The notes: generated by a model from the letters alone, not told the origin. A DNA stretch of 24,248 bases from Roseiarcus sp050015575 (GCA_050015575.1 JBEKBD010000032.1:1-24248), one strand, 5' to 3'. Counted from the first letter of the stretch, positions 1-6,260 are shown. Translations and numbers: made by a program.

Positions 1-474
1 GGCGGCACGCTCGGCATCGCCGCAGGCGAGACGATCGTCGCCGGGATGAGCGAAGCGGTCGCGCAGCGCACGCCGTTCGTCGTCTTCACCGCCTCGGGCG
101 GCGCGCGCATGCAAGAGGGCATGTTCGCGCTGATGCAGCTGCCGCGCACCACGGTGGCGGTGCAGCGCCTGCGCGCGGCGCGACTCCCTTACATCGTCGT
201 GCTGACCCACCCCACCACCGGCGGCGTCACCGCGTCGTATGCGATGCTCGGCGACGTGCACATCGCCGAACCCGGCGCGGTGATCGGGTTCGCCGGCGCG
301 CGCGTCATCGAACAGACCGTTCGCGAACGCCTGCCCGAGGGCTTCCAGCGCGCCGAATTCCTTCAGGCCCACGGCATGGTCGACATGGTGGTGCCGCGGC
401 CGCAGATGCGCGCGACGCTGGCGCGGCTGTTGAAACTGCTGACCAAGACGCCGAACGAGCCGGCGGCGGCGTGA
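1..474 (+). CDS. accD: Acetyl-CoA carboxylase carboxyltransferase subunit beta, C-terminal part (cut by window start)
   Basis: This is the carboxyl-terminal 157 codons of the beta subunit of acetyl-CoA carboxylase carboxyltransferase. With AccA it moves the carboxyl group from carboxybiotin to acetyl-CoA, giving malonyl-CoA for fatty acid synthesis in the cytosol. The frame is open from base 1, so the start and the N-terminal zinc ribbon lie outside the window. Recognisable family sequence includes FTASGGARMQEGMFALMQ, the THPTTGGVTASYAMLGD crotonase-fold segment and AEPGAVIGFAGARVIEQT, followed by the usual short tail ending in an alanine run. The internal ATG at base 46 lies inside the conserved domain and is not the start. 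folC follows 22 bases after the stop; accD-folC is a familiar alphaproteobacterial pair. Identification is firm. Confidence 0.96.
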   Translation, partial: GGTLGIAAGETIVAGMSEAVAQRTPFVVFTASGGARMQEGMFALMQLPRTTVAVQRLRAARLPYIVVLTHPTTGGVTASYAMLGDVHIAEPGAVIGFAGARVIEQTVRERLPEGFQRAEFLQAHGMVDMVVPRPQMRATLARLLKLLTKTPNEPAAA

Positions 475-496
475 CGGGCCGATCTCGGAGCGCCGC

Positions 497-1801
497 ATGA
501 GCCAGGCCGATGCGATCTTCGCGCGCTTCGCGCCGCTGCATCCCAAGCGCATCGATCTCTCGCTCGGCCGCATCGAGCGCCTGCTCGGCGATCTCGGCGC
601 GCCGCAGCGGCGCTTGCCGCCGGTTCTCCATGTCGCGGGAACCAACGGCAAGGGCTCGACCATCGCCTTCATGCGCGCCGCGCTCGAGGCGGCGGGAAAG
701 CGGGTCCACGTCTACACTTCGCCCCATTTGACGCGCTTCAACGAGCGCATCCGCCTCGACGGCGCGCTGGTCGACGACGAGCGCCTCGGCGAGGCGCTCG
801 ATCGCTGCGAGGCGGTCAACGCCGGCCAGTCGATTTCCGTGTTCGAGATCACCACCGCCGCGGCGCTGCTGCTGTTCAGCGAGACGCCGGCCGATTTCCT
901 GCTGCTGGAAGTGGGCCTGGGGGGCCGCTTCGACGCCACCAACGTCATCGAGGCGCCGGCCGCTACGATCGTCACGCCGGTCTCGTTCGACCATCCCGAG
1001 TTTCTCGGCGACACGGTGGAGCAAATCGCCTACGAGAAGGCCGGAATCTTGCGGCGCGGCGCGCCGGCGATCATCGCCGAGCAGGAGCAGGGCACGCTTC
1101 GCGTCATCGAGCGCGAGGCGTTGCGCGTCGGCGCGCCGCGCATCGTCGCCGGGCGCGATTTCTTCGCGCGCGTCGAAAACGGCCGCCTCGTTTTCGAAGA
1201 CCGCGACGGCCTCCTCGATCTGCCGCTGCCGCGCCTTCCCGGCCGGCACCAGCATGGCAACGCCGCCACGGCGATCGCGGCGTTGCGCGCGGTTGCGCCC
1301 ACCTTGCCGACGCGCGCGTTCGAGCGCGGCCTCGTCGAAGCCGACTGGCCGGCCCGCCTGCAGCGCCTGCGCCACGGGCCGCTGGTCGCGCTTGCGCCCG
1401 CGCGGGCCGAAGTGTGGCTCGACGGCGCCCACAACGAAGCGGGCGGACGCGTTCTGGCCGAAGCGATGGCCGATTTCGAGGATCACTCGCCGCGCCCGCT
1501 GGCGCTGATCTGCGGCACGCTGGCGAGCAAGAACACCGCGGGGTTCCTTTCCCATTTCAAAGGACTGGCGCAAGAGACGCTCGCCGTGCCGATCGTCGGC
1601 GAACACGCCGCCCGCACCGCCGAAGAGGTCGCGACGATCGCGCGCGGCGTCGGCCTTTCCGCCGCGGCGTGCGACAGCGTCGCCTCGGCGCTGCGCTTTT
1701 TGGCGGCGCGCGCCTGGGAAAGACCGCCGCGCATTCTTATCGCCGGATCGCTTTATCTCGCCGGCCAGGTCCTCAAGGAAAACGGCGACGCGCCGCGCTA
1801 G
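497..1801 (+). CDS. folC: Bifunctional folylpolyglutamate synthase / dihydrofolate synthase
   Basis: A Mur-ligase-family enzyme of 434 residues that adds glutamate to dihydropteroate (giving dihydrofolate) and extends the polyglutamate tail of folates, using ATP in the cytosol. Visible motifs are the P-loop HVAGTNGKGS (residues 45-54), the LLEVGLGGRFDATNV block near residue 140, SFDHPEFLGDT and YEKAGILR just after it, and the C-terminal-domain DGAHN motif near residue 310. Length matches the family. The ATG at 497 has a GGAG at 487-490 at suitable distance. It is probably co-transcribed with accD. In many Rhizobiales trxA comes next, as recalled from family knowledge; here an arsenic island follows instead. 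Confidence 0.96.
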   Translation: MSQADAIFARFAPLHPKRIDLSLGRIERLLGDLGAPQRRLPPVLHVAGTNGKGSTIAFMRAALEAAGKRVHVYTSPHLTRFNERIRLDGALVDDERLGEALDRCEAVNAGQSISVFEITTAAALLLFSETPADFLLLEVGLGGRFDATNVIEAPAATIVTPVSFDHPEFLGDTVEQIAYEKAGILRRGAPAIIAEQEQGTLRVIEREALRVGAPRIVAGRDFFARVENGRLVFEDRDGLLDLPLPRLPGRHQHGNAATAIAALRAVAPTLPTRAFERGLVEADWPARLQRLRHGPLVALAPARAEVWLDGAHNEAGGRVLAEAMADFEDHSPRPLALICGTLASKNTAGFLSHFKGLAQETLAVPIVGEHAARTAEEVATIARGVGLSAAACDSVASALRFLAARAWERPPRILIAGSLYLAGQVLKENGDAPR

Positions 1802-1819
1802 CGGCGGACGCCCGAAGGA

Positions 1820-1858
1820 CGGCGCCCGCCGCGACGCGCGCCGGCCCTTCCCCTTTTT
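1820..1858 (+). terminator. Possible terminator after folC
   Basis: A CGGCGC (1820-1825) / GCGCCG (1838-1843) stem with a 12-base GC-rich loop is followed within a few bases by a pyrimidine tract with five consecutive T (1854-1858). This fits a weak Rho-independent terminator closing the accD-folC unit before the arsenic genes. The T run is interrupted by C and lies about ten bases from the stem, so confidence is low. Confidence 0.35.
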
Positions 1859-1864
1859 CCATAA

Positions 1865-1907
1865 AACCAGTTTCATGGTTGCAATCGCCGTTCTCCTTTG
1901 CTAGAGG
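1865..1907 (+). promoter_or_regulatory. Candidate promoter and operator of first arsR
   Basis: A -35-like TTGCAA (1879-1884) and a weak -10-like TAGAGG (1902-1907) are separated by 17 bases, placing transcription start at or next to the ATG at 1915. An inverted repeat AACCA-N6-TGGTT (1865-1869, 1876-1880) overlaps the -35 box, the kind of dyad an ArsR dimer binds. AGAGGGG at 1903-1909 could instead act as a ribosome binding site if transcription starts further upstream. All of this is pattern recognition. Confidence 0.4.
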
Positions 1908-1914
1908 GGTCGGC

Positions 1915-2268
1915 ATGGACATCGAGACGGCGGCCCGCGCCTTGGCGGAATTGGGCAACATCACGCGATTGCAGATCGTGCGCCTGCTCGTTAGGGCGGG
2001 CGAGGAGGGGCTCGCGATCGGCGAGGTGCAGTCCCATCTCGGCCTGCCGGCCTCGACGTTGGCGTTTCACTTGCGCGGTCTCGTCGCCGCGGGCCTCGTC
2101 GCCCAGCGCCGTCAGGGGCGAGTGATCCGCTGCACGCCGCAATACGCGGCGCTCCGGGAAACGCTCGCCTTCGTCACCGAGCACTGCTGCGCCGGCGTCG
2201 GCGCCGCGCCGGGGCAGGAGTCCGAGGCACCCGTTGCGGCGCGCCGTCGTCAGGCGAGCGTGGGGTGA
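1915..2268 (+). CDS. arsR: ArsR-family metalloregulatory repressor (first copy)
   Basis: A 117-residue winged-helix repressor of the ArsR/SmtB family, expected to bind operator DNA as a dimer and to release it when As(III) binds. The N-terminal helix contains LGNITRLQIVRLL, typical of ArsR, and the recognition helix-turn-helix is GLPASTLAFHLRGL (about residues 43-56). The classical ELCVCD metal site of plasmid ArsR is absent. A vicinal cysteine pair, Cys91-Cys92 (EHCCAGV), sits in the C-terminal dimerisation helix, with Cys73 in the wing. This resembles the C-terminal CC-type As(III) site known from Acidithiobacillus ArsR. The start is the first ATG after the candidate promoter; longer in-frame reading upstream runs into folC and is not family-like. 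The tail after residue 100 is low-complexity. It likely controls the following C_GCAxxG_C_C-arsM unit. Confidence 0.88.
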   Translation: MDIETAARALAELGNITRLQIVRLLVRAGEEGLAIGEVQSHLGLPASTLAFHLRGLVAAGLVAQRRQGRVIRCTPQYAALRETLAFVTEHCCAGVGAAPGQESEAPVAARRRQASVG

Positions 2269-2280
2269 GTTTTGTTTGCG

Positions 2281-2308
2281 CTGATATCACGACATCACCG
2301 GTTATATA
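2281..2308 (+). promoter_or_regulatory. Candidate promoter/operator of the C_GCAxxG_C_C-arsM unit
   Basis: CTGATA (2281-2286, four of six matches to the -35 consensus) and TATATA (2303-2308) are 16 bases apart. The stretch ATATC (2284-2288), nine bases, CCGG (2298-2301 region) and TTATATAGG resembles the block before the second arsR (ATATC, seven bases, CCGG, ATATATGG), suggesting a common ArsR-type operator. This AT-rich patch stands out in a very GC-rich setting. Confidence 0.42.
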
Positions 2309-2326
2309 GGTGCCAAACGCGTAACC

Positions 2327-2374
2327 CCGCGGGAACGGCGTCGGTCGGGCACCGCGTTCCGCGGGCCGCCGTTC
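2327..2374 (+). promoter_or_regulatory. Mutually exclusive hairpins in the 5' leader
   Basis: Between the candidate promoter and the ribosome binding site, CCGCGG-G-AACG (2327-2337) can pair with CGTT-CCGCGG (2355-2364). The overlapping GAACGGCG (2333-2340) can instead pair perfectly with CGCCGTTC (2367-2374), which ends seven bases before the GAGGAGGAG Shine-Dalgarno tract. The two folds compete for the same bases. A regulatory role is inference only. Confidence 0.3.
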
Positions 2375-2396
2375 AATTCTGAGGAGGAGCCAAGTC

Positions 2397-2858
2397 ATGG
2401 AACGCGCCGCCATCCCGGAGGTCCGCAAGGCCGCCGAAGACTCTTTCGCCGCCGGGTTTTACTGCGCCGAGAGCGTCGTCATGGCCGTCGCCAAGGCGGA
2501 AGGAGTCGACTCGGGCCTGTTGCCGAGGATCGCCACCGGCTTCGGCGGCGGGATGGCCCGGACATGCGGCGATTGCGGCGCGCTCACCGGCGCGGTCATG
2601 GCCGTCGGCATGGCGCTCGGACGCTCCACGACGACGGAATCCGTCGAACCCGCATTCGCGGCGACCCAGCGCCTTATTCAGGAGTTCGAGCGTGAGTTTG
2701 GCAGTCGTGACTGCCAGGCCCTTCTGGGCGGCTGCGACCTCGCCACGCCGGAAGGTCAGGCCATGTTCCAAGAGCAGAAACTCCGTCGGCGCTGTTTCCG
2801 CTTCACTGGAGGGGCCGCCGAGATCGCCGCGCGCGTCATCGTTGAAGCCCGGGGCTGA
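2397..2858 (+). CDS. C_GCAxxG_C_C family (putative redox) cysteine-rich protein
   Basis: A 153-residue soluble protein of the C_GCAxxG_C_C family, a group named for its spaced cysteines and thought, without firm biochemistry, to be redox active or metal binding. Cysteines lie at 23 (FYCAESV), 57 and 60 (TCGDCGALTGAVMAVG), 106 and 113 (DCQALLGGC) and 133 (RRCF), in the family's order. There is no signal peptide or membrane segment. A strong GAGGAGGAG Shine-Dalgarno tract at 2381-2389 fixes the ATG at 2397. It lies 128 bases after arsR and 61 bases before arsM on the same strand, so it is probably co-transcribed with arsM. That context suggests a thiol role in arsenic handling, such as holding As(III) or supplying reducing equivalents to ArsM. 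This role is inference; the family assignment is good. Confidence 0.85.
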   Translation: MERAAIPEVRKAAEDSFAAGFYCAESVVMAVAKAEGVDSGLLPRIATGFGGGMARTCGDCGALTGAVMAVGMALGRSTTTESVEPAFAATQRLIQEFEREFGSRDCQALLGGCDLATPEGQAMFQEQKLRRRCFRFTGGAAEIAARVIVEARG

Positions 2859-2919
2859 CCGCCAAGGTCGAACGGCGAGAGCGCCAAGCCCCGATATTTT
2901 TGCCTCGAGGAGAACGACC

Positions 2920-3744
2920 ATGAGCCAGGCGAACATTAGAGACATCGTGCGCGATAAATACGCCGCGGCTGCGCGTCGCGTCGGCGGCGGTTCATGCTGC
3001 GGCGCGCGCGCCGACCTTGCCGGCGACAACCCGATCACCTCCAAGCTTTACGGCGAGGGCGAGGCCAGCGCCCTGCCCGAAGCGGCCGTGCTCGCCTCGC
3101 TCGGCTGCGGCAACCCGACTGCGCTCGCCGAGCTGAAGCCGGGCGAAACCGTGCTCGACCTCGGCTCCGGCGGCGGCATCGACGTGTTGCTTTCGGCGCG
3201 CCGCGTCGGCCCCGAGGGCAAGGCCTATGGCCTCGACATGACCGATGAAATGCTGGCGCTCGCCCGCGACAATCAACGCAAGGCCGGCGCGGCCAACGTC
3301 GAGTTTCTCAAGGGCGAGATCGAGGCGATTCCGCTGCCCGACAACTCGGTCGACGTGATCATCTCGAATTGCGTCATCAACCTTTCCGCCGACAAGGATC
3401 GCGTGCTCCGCGAGGCGTTTCGCGTCCTCAAGCCGGGCGGGCGTTTCGCCGTGTCGGATGTCGTGACGCGCGGCGACGTTCCCGCGCAATTGCGCAACGA
3501 CATGCTGCTGTGGGTCGGCTGCATCGCCGGCGCGCTCGAAGAGAGCGACTATCGCGCCAAGCTCGCCGCCGCCGGCTTCGTGGCGATCGCCATCGAGCCG
3601 ACCCGCGTCTACCGAGTCGACGACGCGCGCGAATTCTTGATCGGCGAGGGGCTCGACGTCGACGCGCTGGCAAGCGAAGTCGACGGCAAGTTCATGAGCG
3701 CGTTCGTGCGCGCGGCGAAGCCGATGGCGGCGCAGACCAATTAG
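2920..3744 (+). CDS. arsM: Arsenite S-adenosylmethionine methyltransferase
   Basis: A 274-residue cytosolic class I methyltransferase that transfers methyl groups from S-adenosylmethionine to As(III), giving methylated and eventually volatile arsenicals. The SAM motif I VLDLGSGGGIDVLL is at residues 78-91, and LKPGGRFAVSD at 170-180. The arsenic-binding cysteines are all present: a vicinal pair at 26-27 (GGSCCG), Cys63 (LGCGNP), Cys151 (SNCVINL) and Cys201 (GCIAGA), matching the four-cysteine arrangement known for ArsM enzymes. The ATG at 2920 was chosen because GAGGAG (2907-2912) precedes it by seven bases; the open frame extends upstream inside the previous gene but is unrelated. The position after the C_GCAxxG_C_C gene, and before a second arsR, ties it to arsenic control. 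Confidence 0.95.
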   Translation: MSQANIRDIVRDKYAAAARRVGGGSCCGARADLAGDNPITSKLYGEGEASALPEAAVLASLGCGNPTALAELKPGETVLDLGSGGGIDVLLSARRVGPEGKAYGLDMTDEMLALARDNQRKAGAANVEFLKGEIEAIPLPDNSVDVIISNCVINLSADKDRVLREAFRVLKPGGRFAVSDVVTRGDVPAQLRNDMLLWVGCIAGALEESDYRAKLAAAGFVAIAIEPTRVYRVDDAREFLIGEGLDVDALASEVDGKFMSAFVRAAKPMAAQTN

Positions 3745-3785
3745 ACCGCGCCGAACCGCCGCGTCGAATTCCCATCAGGGCGGTC

Positions 3786-3822
3786 TTGCCAGGCGGGAAA
3801 TATCTGCTATTCCGGATATATG
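3786..3822 (+). promoter_or_regulatory. Candidate promoter/operator of second arsR, overlapping its start codon
   Basis: TTGCCA (3786-3791), a 16-base spacer and TATTCC (3808-3813) resemble a promoter whose transcription start would fall on the ATG at 3820. A perfect inverted repeat ATATC (3800-3804)-N10-GATAT (3815-3819) covers the -10 region and touches the start codon, well placed for autorepression by ArsR. No Shine-Dalgarno sequence lies at proper distance; the nearest purine run is more than 20 bases upstream. The gene may therefore be translated from a leaderless mRNA. Confidence 0.45.
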
Positions 3823-4176
3823 GATAATACCGAAGCCATAGCCGCTTTGGCGGCGCTCGCGCAATCGACCCGCCTCGATGCGTTTCGGCTCCTGGTGGCG
3901 CGGGAGCCCGAAGGCGTTCCCGCCGGCGAACTGGCGCGTCTGGTCGAGATTCCCCAGAACACCATGTCGGCGCATCTCGCCGTCCTCTCGCGCGCTCGTC
4001 TGATCGTCGGCGAGCGCCACAGCCGCTCGATCGTCTATCGCGCCGACCTCGCGCGCTTCCGCGAGGTCGCGCTCTATCTCATCAAAGACTGCTGCGGCGG
4101 GCGCGCCGATCTGTGCGCGCCGCTGATCGCCGATCTCACCCCTTGCCGCCCGCCCAAGGAGGCCGCTCATGGCTGA
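3820..4176 (+). CDS. arsR: ArsR-family arsenic-responsive repressor (second copy)
   Basis: A 118-residue ArsR/SmtB winged-helix repressor. LAQSTRLDAFRLLV (13-26) is the typical N-terminal helix, and VEIPQNTMSAHLAVLSRARL (42-61) contains the DNA-recognition helix-turn-helix. The As(III) site is probably the C-terminal set Cys91-Cys92 with Cys99 (KDCCGGRADLC); this CC-x6-C pattern is close to that of Acidithiobacillus ArsR. Cys109 is additional. There is no ELCVCD motif. It is only distantly similar to the first ArsR in this window, so it does not look like a recent tandem duplicate. Its last codons overlap arsC by eight bases and carry arsC's Shine-Dalgarno sequence, showing translational coupling. 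It should autoregulate and control arsC and acr3. Confidence 0.92.
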   Translation: MDNTEAIAALAALAQSTRLDAFRLLVAREPEGVPAGELARLVEIPQNTMSAHLAVLSRARLIVGERHSRSIVYRADLARFREVALYLIKDCCGGRADLCAPLIADLTPCRPPKEAAHG

Positions 4177-4696
4177 ACGCATCTTCAATGTATTGTTCCT
4201 GTGCACCGGCAACGCCGCGCGCTCGATCCTCGCCGAATCCATCCTGCGCAAAGTCGGCGCCGGCCGCTTCGCCGCCTATTCGGCGGGTAGCCATCCCAAA
4301 GGCGTCGTCAATCCGTTCGCCCTGAAGGTGCTGGAACGGCTCGAATTCCCGATCGACGGGCTGCGCTCGAAGAACTGGGAGGAATTCTCTCGTCCCGGCG
4401 CGCCCACGATGGATTTCGTCTTCACTCTTTGCGACGACGCCGCTCAAGAGGCGTGCCCGGTCTGGCCCGGCCAGCCGATGACCGCCCATTGGGGCATCGA
4501 AGACCCCGCCGCCGTCGCGGGAACGGACATTCAGAAGGAAGCGGCGTTCGTCGCCGCCGCGCGCTACGTGAAGAACCGGATTTCCGCTTTCGTCGCCCTG
4601 CCGATCAAGAGCCTCGACAAGTTGTCGTTGACCGCGAAGCTCAACGAGATCGGGGCGCTCGAAGGGGCGAGCAAGCCGCGCTCCGAGGTCGCGTGA
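4169..4696 (+). CDS. arsC: Arsenate reductase, low-molecular-weight protein tyrosine phosphatase type
   Basis: A 175-residue cytosolic enzyme reducing arsenate to arsenite, built on the low-molecular-weight tyrosine phosphatase fold. The P-loop CTGNAARS (Cys12 to Arg18, CX5R) binds arsenate. The redox relay cysteines are Cys88 (TLCDDA) and Cys96 (EACPVWPG), and HWGIEDPA (107-114) supplies the general acid aspartate. This three-cysteine layout is that of the thioredoxin- or glutaredoxin-recycled phosphatase-like ArsC group. The C-terminal extension after about residue 140 is longer than in the staphylococcal enzyme but common in proteobacterial forms. AAGGAGG at 4156-4162 sits six bases before the ATG. 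The start overlaps arsR by eight bases, and the stop overlaps the ATG of a short relic ORF (TGATG). Confidence 0.94.
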   Translation: MAERIFNVLFLCTGNAARSILAESILRKVGAGRFAAYSAGSHPKGVVNPFALKVLERLEFPIDGLRSKNWEEFSRPGAPTMDFVFTLCDDAAQEACPVWPGQPMTAHWGIEDPAAVAGTDIQKEAAFVAAARYVKNRISAFVALPIKSLDKLSLTAKLNEIGALEGASKPRSEVA

Positions 4697-4755
4697 TGGA
4701 CGTCGTCGTCCGCCGCAATCCGGCTTGTCGGACCTCGCGCGGCGCGACAGCATAG
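4696..4755 (+). pseudogene. Remnant of a glutaredoxin-type arsenate reductase gene (19 codons)
   Basis: Starting at the ATG that shares its A with the arsC stop codon, this frame encodes MDVVVRRNPACRTSRGATA and then a TAG. It matches the N-terminus of the glutaredoxin-dependent ArsC family, whose hallmark is a beta strand followed by HNPxCGTSRN with the catalytic cysteine. Here NPAC-x-TSR is kept but the usual Tyr-His is Arg-Arg and the Gly after Cys is Arg. The remaining roughly 115 to 120 codons are missing, and acr3 starts nine bases after the stop. The simplest reading is an internal deletion of an ancestral arsC2 that lay between arsC and acr3. A translated leader peptide for acr3 is an alternative. 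Identification rests on the motif alone. Confidence 0.6.
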
Positions 4756-4764
4756 GAATTTCCG

Positions 4765-5817
4765 ATGTCCCGGTTCGAACGCTATCTCACCCTATGGGTC
4801 GCGTTGTGCATCGTCGCCGGCGTGGCGCTCGGCCAATTGGCGCCGAGCGTCTTTCACGCCATCGGCGCAGCGGAAATCGCTCGGGTCAATCTGCCGGTGG
4901 CGGCGCTGATCTGGCTGATGATCATTCCCATGCTGATCAAGATCGACTTCGCCGCGCTCGGCGAAGTCGGCCGGCACTGGCGCGGCATCGGCGTGACCCT
5001 GTTCATCAATTGGGCGGTCAAGCCGTTCTCGATGGCGGCGCTCGGCGCGTTTTTCATCGGCTATCTCTTCCGGCCCTATTTGCCCGCGGACCAGGTCAGC
5101 TCCTACATCGCCGGCCTGATCATCCTCGCCGCGGCGCCCTGCACCGCGATGGTGTTCGTGTGGTCGAACCTGACCCGCGGCGAGCCGCATTTCACCCTGA
5201 CCCAGGTGGCGCTGAACGACGCCATCATGGTGTTCGCGTTCGCGCCGATCGTCGGCCTGTTGCTCGGCCTCTCGGCGATCGCCGTTCCCTGGAACACGCT
5301 CGTCGTTTCGGTCGCGCTCTATATCGTCGCGCCGGTGATCGTCGCTCAACTGCTGCGGCGCCGCGTGCTGGCGACGGGCGGGACGGCGGCGCTGTCGCGT
5401 CTGCTGGCGACCTTGCAACCCGCTTCGCTGGTCGCCCTGCTGGCGACCCTGGTGCTGCTGTTCGGCTTTCAGGGCGAAGAAATCATCGCCCAGCCGCTGA
5501 TCATTCTGATGCTGGCGACGCCGATCCTAATTCAGGTCTATTTCAACGCCGGCTTCGCCTATCTCTTGAACCGCCTGATGGGCGAACAGCATTGCGTTGC
5601 CGGCCCGTCGGCGCTGATCGGGGCCAGCAACTTCTTCGAGCTGGCGGTCGCCGCCGCCATCAGCCTGTTCGGCTTCAACTCGGGCGCGGCGCTGGCGACC
5701 GTCGTCGGCGTGCTGATCGAAGTGCCGGTGATGCTGTCGGTGGTGTGGATCGTCAACCGGTCGAAGGGTTGGTACGAAAGCGGCGCGCGGGCGGCCGAGC
5801 GCGCTTGCGAAGGTTAG
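4765..5817 (+). CDS. acr3: Arsenite efflux permease, ACR3 family
   Basis: A 350-residue inner-membrane arsenite exporter with about ten hydrophobic helices (the first at roughly residues 8-28, then 43-61, 75-100 and so on). Family signatures are IIPMLIKIDF (53-62), INWAVKPF (81-88) and the LAAAPCTAMVFVWS segment (121-134) carrying the essential Cys126 that interacts with As(III). The late helix VGVLIEVPVMLSVVW contains the conserved glutamate of the transport site. Length is usual for ACR3, which is unrelated in sequence to ArsB. AGGA at 4754-4757 is the likely ribosome binding site and overlaps the end of the arsC2 relic. It works downstream of ArsC by expelling the arsenite formed. The ATG at 4765 gives the expected short cytoplasmic N-terminus. 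Confidence 0.95.
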   Translation: MSRFERYLTLWVALCIVAGVALGQLAPSVFHAIGAAEIARVNLPVAALIWLMIIPMLIKIDFAALGEVGRHWRGIGVTLFINWAVKPFSMAALGAFFIGYLFRPYLPADQVSSYIAGLIILAAAPCTAMVFVWSNLTRGEPHFTLTQVALNDAIMVFAFAPIVGLLLGLSAIAVPWNTLVVSVALYIVAPVIVAQLLRRRVLATGGTAALSRLLATLQPASLVALLATLVLLFGFQGEEIIAQPLIILMLATPILIQVYFNAGFAYLLNRLMGEQHCVAGPSALIGASNFFELAVAAAISLFGFNSGAALATVVGVLIEVPVMLSVVWIVNRSKGWYESGARAAERACEG

Positions 5818-5841
5818 CGACGCTTATCAGGGGCGACGCCG

Positions 5842-6225
5842 ATGATGCGGACGAAAATCGAGCGCGCAGCGGTCATCGCCGCCTTCGCGATCGTCGGTTG
5901 GGCCGTGTGCGCGGCCACGATCGGGATTGGATTCGGCCTCATGAGCGAGCGCGGAGCGCTCATTCTGCACGCGATCGTCGCTCCAATCGCCTTCGCCGGC
6001 CTGAGTTGGCTCTATTTTGCGCGCTTCGCCTATACCCGGCCGCTGACGACCGCGCTGCTGTTCCTCGCCATCGTCGTCGCGTTGGACGTTTTCGTCGTCG
6101 CGCTCCTCATCGTAAGGAGCTTCGCCATGTTCGCCAGCCCGCTGGGAACGTGGGCGCCGTTGTTCCTGATCTTCGCCTCGACCTGGGCCGCCGGCGCGCT
6201 CGTCGAGCGGACGAGACGTCGGTGA
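5842..6225 (+). CDS. Small integral membrane protein of unknown function, last gene of arsenic operon
   Basis: A 127-residue protein that I do not recognise. Four hydrophobic segments are visible at about residues 9-32, 38-60, 69-92 and 101-121, with a positively charged N-terminus (MMRTKIER) and C-terminus (ERTRRR), predicting both ends in the cytoplasm. The only cysteine is Cys23 in the first helix, so it is unlikely to bind arsenic through thiols. AGGGG at 5829-5833 is a plausible ribosome binding site for the ATG at 5842; a second ATG follows directly. It starts 24 bases after acr3 on the same strand and so is probably co-transcribed. It might be an accessory transport protein or an unrelated passenger; nothing in the sequence decides this. 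Confidence 0.75.
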   Translation: MMRTKIERAAVIAAFAIVGWAVCAATIGIGFGLMSERGALILHAIVAPIAFAGLSWLYFARFAYTRPLTTALLFLAIVVALDVFVVALLIVRSFAMFASPLGTWAPLFLIFASTWAAGALVERTRRR

Positions 6226-6260
6226 AGACGCCGATTAAGCGAGCGCGGTCGGGTCGAGCG

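Noticed and set aside
305..1876. Long - strand open frame (523 codons) opposite accD and folC
   Set aside because: It is antisense to folC, is dominated by Arg, Ala and Asp and has no family signature; the + strand product is unmistakable.
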